Below, one piece after another: positions 57,422 to 64,000 of a stretch of 64,000 nucleotides of DNA (the first letter of the stretch is position 1; every line of letters begins with the position of its first letter). Where the stretch lies: positions 1-64,000 of the forward strand of contig JADHLH010000003.1 of the NCBI GenBank assembly GCA_016780765.1, in the 5' to 3' direction. The position numbers were made by a program, and so were the translations under genes. Origin of the DNA: Alphaproteobacteria bacterium (GTDB lineage: Bacteria; Pseudomonadota; Alphaproteobacteria; Puniceispirillales; Puniceispirillaceae). The notes under the pieces are model-generated. The model saw only the letters and a list, made by a program, of their open reading frames with translations. It was not told the DNA's origin and made no database searches.

Positions 57422-59056
57422 ATGTATGTATCTGCACATTCCGACAGTTTCTCGCGTGATAATCTGCCCGCCGCGTCGGACTGGCCAGACCTGCTGACTG
57501 ACGGTTTTGATTATGGTGAACGTTTGAACGCAGGTGTCGAGCTGACCGATGCCATGGTGGATCGCGGCTTTGGTGATGCTGTGGCGCTGATCGGCAACGG
57601 GCGGCAGCGCACCTACAAGGAGCTGGCCGACTGGACCAACAGGCTGGCGCATGCGCTGGTTGATGATCTCAAGATCAAGCCCGGCAATCGGGTGCTGATC
57701 CGGTCGGCGAACAATCCGGCGATGGTTGCCTGCTGGATTGCCGCGACCAAGGTTGGTGCGGTCGTGATAAATACCATGCCGCTGCTGCGGGCTGGCGAGC
57801 TGGCCAAATATGTGGACAAGGCCGAGATATCACACGCGCTGTGCGATACAAGACTGATGGATGAGCTGACAGCCTGCGCCAAGACCAGCGCGTGGCTGAA
57901 GACAGTTGTCGGGTTTGACGGCACCGCCAATCACGATGCCGAACTGGACAGGCTGGCCCTGTCCAAACCGGTGCGTTTTGATGCTGTTGAAACGGCATCG
58001 GATGATGTGGCACTGATCGGCTTTACCTCCGGGTCAACGGGTGAGCCGAAAGGCACGATGCATTTTCATCGCGATCTGATGATCATTGCCGATGGCTATG
58101 CGCGTGAGGTGCTGAAGGTGACGCCGGATGATATTTTCATTGGGTCACCGCCGCTGGCCTTCACCTTCGGGCTGGGCGGACTGGCCGTGTTCCCGCTGCG
58201 GTTTGGTGCCACCGCCATTCTTCTGGAGAATGCCACACCGCCACATCTGGTCGAGATGATTGAGACCTATAAGGCAACTGTCTGCTTTACAGCGCCTACA
58301 GCTTACCGGGTGATGCTGGCGGCGATGGATGAGGGGGCTGATCTTGGCTCTCTGCGGGCTGCTGTATCGGCTGGCGAGACATTGCCAGCCCCGGTCTATA
58401 GTGACTGGATGGCAAAAACCGGCAAGCCAATGCTGGACGGCATCGGGGCCACAGAATTGCTGCATATCTTCATCAGCAACCGCTTCGATGATCATGCGCC
58501 CGCCAGTACCGGCAGGCCGGTTCATGGGTATGAAGCAAAGATTATTGGACCTGACGGTGCGCCCCTTCCCGATGGTGAAGTGGGCCGGCTGGCGGTGCGC
58601 GGGCCAACCGGCTGTCGTTATCTGCGCGGTGAACGCCAGCAGGAATATGTGGCCGGTGGGTGGAACATCACTGGTGACAGTTTTTCACGCGATGAGAACG
58701 GATATTTTCACTTTGCCGCACGGAATGACGATATGATCATTTCGTCAGGCTATAACATCGCCGGCCCCGAGGTAGAGGCAGCGTTGCTGTCACATGAGGC
58801 GGTTGCAGAATGTGCGGTGATAGGTGTGCCGGATGAAGAGCGCGGGGCGATTGTCGAGGCGCATGTGGTGCTGCGCGGCGACATGACCGGGGATGCGCAG
58901 ACCGGGGATGCGCAGATGATCAAGGCCCTGCAAGACCACGTAAAGGCAACCATCGCGCCGCATAAATATCCGCGTGTGGTCATGTTCACTGATGCGCTGC
59001 CAAAGACCGAGACCGGAAAAATCCAGCGGTTTCGTCTGAAGCAGACGGCGGGCTAG
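57422..59056 (+). CDS. AMP-dependent acyl-CoA ligase (benzoate/2-aminobenzoate-CoA ligase-like)
   Basis: FTSGSTGEPKGTMHFHRD; IGATELLHIFISNR; NDDMIISSGYNIAGPEVEAALLSHEAV; KTETGKIQRFRL. Confidence 0.92.
   Translation: MYVSAHSDSFSRDNLPAASDWPDLLTDGFDYGERLNAGVELTDAMVDRGFGDAVALIGNGRQRTYKELADWTNRLAHALVDDLKIKPGNRVLIRSANNPAMVACWIAATKVGAVVINTMPLLRAGELAKYVDKAEISHALCDTRLMDELTACAKTSAWLKTVVGFDGTANHDAELDRLALSKPVRFDAVETASDDVALIGFTSGSTGEPKGTMHFHRDLMIIADGYAREVLKVTPDDIFIGSPPLAFTFGLGGLAVFPLRFGATAILLENATPPHLVEMIETYKATVCFTAPTAYRVMLAAMDEGADLGSLRAAVSAGETLPAPVYSDWMAKTGKPMLDGIGATELLHIFISNRFDDHAPASTGRPVHGYEAKIIGPDGAPLPDGEVGRLAVRGPTGCRYLRGERQQEYVAGGWNITGDSFSRDENGYFHFAARNDDMIISSGYNIAGPEVEAALLSHEAVAECAVIGVPDEERGAIVEAHVVLRGDMTGDAQTGDAQMIKALQDHVKATIAPHKYPRVVMFTDALPKTETGKIQRFRLKQTAG
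58886..58915 (+). repeat. Two 15-bp tandem units (accggggatgcgcag) in the ligase gene
   Basis: Encodes TGDAQTGDAQ. Confidence 0.95.
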
Positions 59057-59065
59057 GGGGCGGTC

Positions 59066-61864
59066 ATGGCGCAAAAAAAACCACTTCGCATCAGCATAAT
59101 CGGCGCTGGGCCGGCTGGTCTCTACACCGCTATTCTGGCGCGCCAGCATCTTGGTGATGCTGTGATCGAGGTGATTGAGCAGAACCCGAAAGGGGCCACT
59201 TTCGGCTTTGGCGTGGTCTTTTCAGACAAGGCCCTGGATTTTCTGTCTGCCGGCGACCCGCAAACAGTGGCTGACCTCGACCCGTGGATGGAACGCTGGG
59301 ACAATATGACCCTGAACCACCCCGACGGGCGGGTTGTTCTTGACGGGATTGGCTTCAGCGCGATCGGGCGGTTGAAATTGCTGCAGCTGCTGGAAGCGCG
59401 GGCGGCTGATCTGGGGGTAAATATTACCTATGACAGGGCCATTGATGATCCGGACAAGCTCAAGGCGGATGTTATCATTGGCGCGGATGGACTGAACTCG
59501 GTGGTACGCCGGGCCAACGAGGCCGGTTTTTCCCCCACCATCGACCATTTTACAAACCACTTTGCCTGGTTCGGCAGTGATGGAGTGTTTGATACGCTGA
59601 CCCAGAGTTTTATCCATACCGAACACGGTCCGATGAATGCGCATCACTATCGCTATGCCCCTGATCGCAGCACATTTATTGTTGAATGCGGGCCGCAGAC
59701 ATGGGCGGCGCATGGCTTCGATACGATGGACGAAGATGACAGTGCAGCCCGATGTGCCGATCTGTTCCGTGACGTTCTTGGCGGTGCGCGTCTGGTGACC
59801 AACAAATCTGCCTGGCGGGTGTTTCCGCGGCTGTGGTGTGCAGGCTGGGTTGCCGGACGGCAGGTGATATTGGGTGATGCGGCGCACACATCGCATTTTT
59901 CGATCGGATCGGGAACAAGGCTTGCAATGGAAGATGCGATTGCGCTTGTTCAGGCACTGGCAGCGCATGAGGACGTGCCAACGGCGCTTGCCGCCTATCA
60001 GGATGCACGCCTGCCTGTTGCCCGGAAAATTGTTACGGCGGCCAATACGTCGGCGCGCTGGTATGATGATTTTGGTGCGCATATGCAACTGCCACCGCTG
60101 GATTTTGCTTATGGATATCTGACCCGGTCCGGCCGCATGACGCCGGCGCGGGCACGCCGCCTGGCGCCAGCCTTCATGGCGGAATATGACGCGGCAACGC
60201 TTGCCGCAACGCAAGATCAGGTGCCGGCATCGCTGCCAGGTTCTGATGCGATCGGCTTTGATCGTGCGGCGCATGCCAATTGTTCGGCAATCCTGTGGGA
60301 CAATCTGCAACGCAACCCTCATAAGCTGGCAATTATTTGCAAGACGGGCATCGGCGAGATGGGGGATGTCACCTATGCCGAACTGATCGCGCAGGCGGCA
60401 CAGTGGGGTAACGCCTTCATCGCTGCCGGCCTTCAACGCGGCGACCGCATTCCCTTCTTTCTGGATGATACGCCGTCCTATCCGGCGGCATTTTTCGGGG
60501 CGGTTCGCGCCGGCTTTGTGCCGGTATTGCTGAACACCCAGACGAATGCCGATACGCTGTCCTATTTCCTTGGTGATACCGAGGCGCGGATCGTGCTGTG
60601 CGAGGCGGCGTTCCTGTCATCCTTCCCGCCTGACATGCTGGCCCACAGCAGTGTCGAACAGCTTGTCGTTGTGAATGGTGATGCGGATGAAGACGGGCAT
60701 ATCTCGCAGCAGGATTTTCTGGCCGATCAACCGCTCACGCTGGACTGCGCCAATACAACGCCCGGTGACATGGCGTTCTGGATGTATTCGTCGGGAACGA
60801 CCGGACGGCCAAAGGGCATTGTCCATCTGCATCATGATATGGCCTACACGCAGCAATCCTATGGCCGGCAGGTGCTGGGAATTACCGCTGATGACATATG
60901 TTTTTCTGTGCCAAAGATCTTTTTTGCCTATGGGTTTGGCAATTCCATTACCTTTCCTTTTTCGGTTGGCGCCACCTCTGTGCTGTTGCCGGGCCGCCCC
61001 GATCCGGCAACGATTTTCGACACGATAGAACGCTGTCGGCCAAGCCTGTTTTTTGGACTGCCGACACTTTATACCGCTTTGTGCAGCGCCGACGGTGCTG
61101 GCGCGCGTGACCTGTCCTCGATCCGCCGATCAGTCTCGGCAGCCGAAACCTTGAGCCAGGATATCTATGATGCGTGGAAGGGGCTGTGCGGGCATGGCCC
61201 AACCGAGGGGCTGGGGTCAACCGAATTGCTGCATATTTATCTGTCCAACCATCCGGATGATCACCGCGTTGGCGCCGCTGGCGCCCCGGTGCCGGGTTAT
61301 GAGGTGCAACTGCAGCGCCTTGACGGCAGTCCTGCATCTCCGGGCGAGGATGGTGTGATGATGGTGCGCGGCGATTCATCGACGCCCTGCTATTGGCGAC
61401 GTGCCGACAAGACAGCAGAGACAATGCGCGATGGCTGGATCTATACCGGTGACCGGTTTATCGAGCGCGATGGCTATTACTATTTTCAGGGCCGCGCCGA
61501 TGATCTGATCAAGGTGTCCGGGCAATGGGTCTGGCCTCTTGAAATAGAGCGCTGCCTGAATGAACAAGATGACGTCACTGAATGCGCTGTGCTGGCGCAT
61601 CAGCTTGCCGACGGGCGGATGACTTTGCGAGCGGTGGTTGCGCTGCGTGACGGAATGCCTGGCGATGATGCCACAACAAGGCGTCTTCAGGACTTTGTGC
61701 GGGGCGAGCTGATGCCGTTCAAATATCCGCGGATTGTAGAATACACCGCATCCTTGCCAAAGACCGGCACAGGGAAGATTGACCGGCAAGCCCTGCAAAA
61801 AGATTCACTGCAAAAAGATTCACCGCAAAAAGATTCACCGCAAAACAGTGGAGCGGTGGCCTGA
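59066..61864 (+). CDS. 932-aa fusion: salicylyl-CoA-5-hydroxylase-like FAD monooxygenase (N) plus benzoate/salicylate-CoA-ligase-like domain (C)
   Basis: N: IIGAGPAGLYTAILARQH...FGFGVVFSD...[42 protein letters not shown]...GLGSTELLHIYLSN...RADDLIKVSGQWVWPLEIERCL...KTGTGKIDRQAL. Continuous ORF. Confidence 0.93.
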   Translation: MAQKKPLRISIIGAGPAGLYTAILARQHLGDAVIEVIEQNPKGATFGFGVVFSDKALDFLSAGDPQTVADLDPWMERWDNMTLNHPDGRVVLDGIGFSAIGRLKLLQLLEARAADLGVNITYDRAIDDPDKLKADVIIGADGLNSVVRRANEAGFSPTIDHFTNHFAWFGSDGVFDTLTQSFIHTEHGPMNAHHYRYAPDRSTFIVECGPQTWAAHGFDTMDEDDSAARCADLFRDVLGGARLVTNKSAWRVFPRLWCAGWVAGRQVILGDAAHTSHFSIGSGTRLAMEDAIALVQALAAHEDVPTALAAYQDARLPVARKIVTAANTSARWYDDFGAHMQLPPLDFAYGYLTRSGRMTPARARRLAPAFMAEYDAATLAATQDQVPASLPGSDAIGFDRAAHANCSAILWDNLQRNPHKLAIICKTGIGEMGDVTYAELIAQAAQWGNAFIAAGLQRGDRIPFFLDDTPSYPAAFFGAVRAGFVPVLLNTQTNADTLSYFLGDTEARIVLCEAAFLSSFPPDMLAHSSVEQLVVVNGDADEDGHISQQDFLADQPLTLDCANTTPGDMAFWMYSSGTTGRPKGIVHLHHDMAYTQQSYGRQVLGITADDICFSVPKIFFAYGFGNSITFPFSVGATSVLLPGRPDPATIFDTIERCRPSLFFGLPTLYTALCSADGAGARDLSSIRRSVSAAETLSQDIYDAWKGLCGHGPTEGLGSTELLHIYLSNHPDDHRVGAAGAPVPGYEVQLQRLDGSPASPGEDGVMMVRGDSSTPCYWRRADKTAETMRDGWIYTGDRFIERDGYYYFQGRADDLIKVSGQWVWPLEIERCLNEQDDVTECAVLAHQLADGRMTLRAVVALRDGMPGDDATTRRLQDFVRGELMPFKYPRIVEYTASLPKTGTGKIDRQALQKDSLQKDSPQKDSPQNSGAVA
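61793..61837 (+). repeat. Three 15-bp tandem units (ctgcaaaaagattca) plus partial fourth at the 3' end of the fusion gene
   Basis: Encodes LQKDSLQKDSPQKDSPQNSG. Confidence 0.95.
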
Positions 61865-61936
61865 CAACACTGACGAAGCTGGCAGCCGGACATATTTGCC
61901 AGCCAGCGTCTGGCAGCAACAAGAGAGTGGAAAGAG

Positions 61937-62971
61937 ATGACAGACAGCCTTGGCACAATGGAAGACCTTCCCGAAGATTATCGCGCTGCCATGCAGGCGG
62001 CGGGTGTTGCACCGTTGTGGCCGATGATGCGCAATGTGCTGCCGCATGGCGCACCGGCACCGGTTACGCAAACAGGCCACTGGACATATGCATCGGTCCG
62101 CCCGTTGCTGTTGCAGGCGGGTGAGCTGACACCCGTTGAAAAGGCCGAACGGCGGGTGCTTGTACTGTCTGATCCCGGGCGCGGCACGGGCGCAATGCAG
62201 GCGACCTCCACGATCTATCTTGGTATGCAGCTGCTGTTGCCGGGCGAGACAGCGCCAGCGCATATGCACACACCCTCGGCAGCGCGGATCATTGTCGAGG
62301 GCAGCGGTGCCTTCACCGTGGTGGATGGCGAACGCCTGCCGATGGAAGAGGGTGATCTGGTGCTGACCCCGGGCGGCGAATGGCACGATCACGGGCATGA
62401 TGGTGAGGCCCCGGTAATTTGGCTGGATGCGCTTGATCTGCCGCTGTTTGTCTATCTTGAAGGGTCCTATGCGGTTGAGGGTGACCTGCAGGCGCAGCGC
62501 AACCGCCCTGATGCCAGCCAGGTTGAATATCTGTCTGCCGGGCTTGCCCCATCGCGCAGCACATCACGGCCACGCCGTTACCCGATGATACGCTATCCCT
62601 GGCAGCGCACGGAGGCAGCCCTGCGGGAGATGGCGCGTTTCGGTGATGCCGACCTGCCCGAGCTTGATTATGTCAATCCGGAAACCGGTGCCGATGTTCT
62701 GCCAACAATGGGCTTCACAGCGATGATGCTGCCAGAAGGATCGACATCCGCACCGCCGCGCCGGTCATGTTCGTCAGCCTTTCACGTGGTCCGCGGCAGG
62801 GGACGCACGCGGATTGACGGAAAGACTGTCGAATGGGGCGAGAAGGATACATTCAGCGTGCCTGTCTTTGCGGTTGTTGAACATGAGGCAGATACAGAGG
62901 CCTTTCTGGTGCGCGTCCATGACCGGCCCTTGCAGGAGAAGCTGGGATATTATGAAGAGCGCGCCAGATAG
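61937..62971 (+). CDS. Gentisate 1,2-dioxygenase-like bicupin
   Basis: PGETAPAHMHTPSAARIIVEGSGAFTVVDGERLPMEEGDLVLTPGGEWHDHGHDG; second cupin FHVVRGRGRTRIDGKTVEWGEKDTFSVP. Confidence 0.92.
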   Translation: MTDSLGTMEDLPEDYRAAMQAAGVAPLWPMMRNVLPHGAPAPVTQTGHWTYASVRPLLLQAGELTPVEKAERRVLVLSDPGRGTGAMQATSTIYLGMQLLLPGETAPAHMHTPSAARIIVEGSGAFTVVDGERLPMEEGDLVLTPGGEWHDHGHDGEAPVIWLDALDLPLFVYLEGSYAVEGDLQAQRNRPDASQVEYLSAGLAPSRSTSRPRRYPMIRYPWQRTEAALREMARFGDADLPELDYVNPETGADVLPTMGFTAMMLPEGSTSAPPRRSCSSAFHVVRGRGRTRIDGKTVEWGEKDTFSVPVFAVVEHEADTEAFLVRVHDRPLQEKLGYYEERAR

Positions 62972-63073
62972 GCGGGGGCAAACAGGGTCGGCAAGTTGAA
63001 TTTCTTGCTAAGGGAAAATTTGACCACTAATGTGTTAGATAGCTAATTTGTAGTAGGTTTCAGGTGCCAAGCG

Positions 63074-64000
63074 ATGACCAACGCCACAAATGATAATTAC
63101 AAGGATATGTCCGGCGACTTCATCACAAAGCAATTTGTGGCTGGTGACTGGCATGCGGGTAGCGGGGGAGACCGCTCGATCACATCGCCATCATCAGGTG
63201 CCGTGCTGGCCGATGTGCCGGATGCAGGCAGTGCCGAGCTGGATGCAGCCGTAGAGCAGGCCCGCCTGGCCCAGCCCGGCTGGTATGATGCCGGGCCGCT
63301 GGCGCGCGCAAATGCACTGCGGGAAGCGGCGCGTCGGCTGCGCGAACAGGCAGATTTTCTGGCACGGATCGATGCGCTGGATAGCGGCAATCCGATCAAA
63401 GGCATGCATTTTGATGTCATGCTGGGGGCCACGCTTGTTGAATATTTTGCCGGCCTGACGACCGAGGCAAAGGGAGAAACCATTCCCCAGCGCGATGGTC
63501 GTCTGACCTATACCACGCGTGAACCGCTGGGCGTTGTTGCGCGTCTGGTCGCCTTCAATCACCCGCTGTTATTTGCCGCTGCCAAGATGGCTGCGCCGCT
63601 GGCTGCCGGAAATTCCGTGATCATCAAACCGTCCGAGGAAACACCCCTGTCGGCCCTGTGGCTGGCGGAAATTGTCGGGGATATTTTCCCGAAAGGGGTT
63701 CTGTCTGTATTGACTGGTGGCGCGGAACTGGGCGCGTCGATCTGCGCCCATCCCGGGATCGCGGCTGTCAGCCTTGTGGGCAGTGTGCCAACCGGCAAGG
63801 CTGTGTTGAAGAGCGCCGCAGACAGCATGAAACGCACACAGCTGGAACTTGGCGGCAAGAACGCGCTGATCATCTGTCCTGATGCCGATCTGGATGCCGC
63901 TATCAATGGCGCGGTCAAGGGCATGAATCTGGGGTGGACTGCTGGCCAGTCTTGCGGGTCCACCAGCCGGATCCTGGTCCATTCCTCGGTCTATGACGCA
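63074..64000 (+). CDS. Aldehyde dehydrogenase family protein, truncated by the window end
   Basis: Open from ATG 63074 to the end of the window: QFVAGDWHAGSGGDRSITSPSSGAVLADVPDAG...VARLVAFNHPLLFAAAKMAAPLAAGNSVIIKPSEETPLSALWLAEIVGDIFPKGVLSVLTGG...LELGGKNALIICPDADL...TAGQSCGSTSR. Confidence 0.92.
   Translation, partial: MTNATNDNYKDMSGDFITKQFVAGDWHAGSGGDRSITSPSSGAVLADVPDAGSAELDAAVEQARLAQPGWYDAGPLARANALREAARRLREQADFLARIDALDSGNPIKGMHFDVMLGATLVEYFAGLTTEAKGETIPQRDGRLTYTTREPLGVVARLVAFNHPLLFAAAKMAAPLAAGNSVIIKPSEETPLSALWLAEIVGDIFPKGVLSVLTGGAELGASICAHPGIAAVSLVGSVPTGKAVLKSAADSMKRTQLELGGKNALIICPDADLDAAINGAVKGMNLGWTAGQSCGSTSRILVHSSVYDA

Noticed and set aside
59222-60436. 404-aa minus-strand ORF inside the hydroxylase-ligase gene
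   Set aside because: Antisense shadow of a protein with clear family motifs; sequence is Arg/His/Cys-rich and not protein-like.
59066-61864. Possibility that the 932-aa fusion is a frameshift or assembly artefact joining two genes
   Set aside because: The linker region (about residues 375-400) reads through in one frame without a stop or a second start context, and both domains are intact. Read-level confirmation is still needed.

Overview
The window is a gene-dense, GC-rich stretch of bacterial chromosome, probably alphaproteobacterial judging by gene content; I could not test the taxonomy. I saw no rRNA, tRNA, CRISPR array, IS element or prophage. From left to right it contains: (i) a polyamine-type ABC transporter with a co-transcribed Rieske oxygenase and polyamine-catabolism genes (about 1-10.2 kb); (ii) a Fur/Zur-like regulator divergent from a dihydroorotase; (iii) an amino-acid-type ABC transporter split around a decayed vanillate-demethylase-like gene fused to a truncated AhpD-like gene (13.7-18.8 kb); (iv) a photolyase / FeS-type photolyase / DUF3833 / chalcone-isomerase-like / YciB-like cluster (19-25 kb); (v) assorted housekeeping genes (ung, azoR, LysR, ETHE1-like-rhodanese); (vi) a glycine-betaine-type ABC transporter with a fused double permease and an HDAC-like hydrolase (33.5-38.9 kb); (vii) a carnitine/betaine-type catabolic run (39.1-45.3 kb); and (viii) a CoA-thioester aromatic-acid cluster (about 45-64 kb). 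The most notable items are a 932-aa fusion of a salicylyl-CoA-5-hydroxylase-like flavoprotein with a benzoate-CoA-ligase-like domain, which sits beside a paralogous hydroxylase fused to an OYE-type reductase; a recurrent pattern of short (7-18 bp) tandem duplications, several of which copy the last codons and stop codon of a gene; a vanA-like gene with several lesions; a nested inverted repeat at a divergent promoter; and a candidate small RNA ending in a strong intrinsic terminator. All family assignments come from reading motifs and recalling families. No database search was run.
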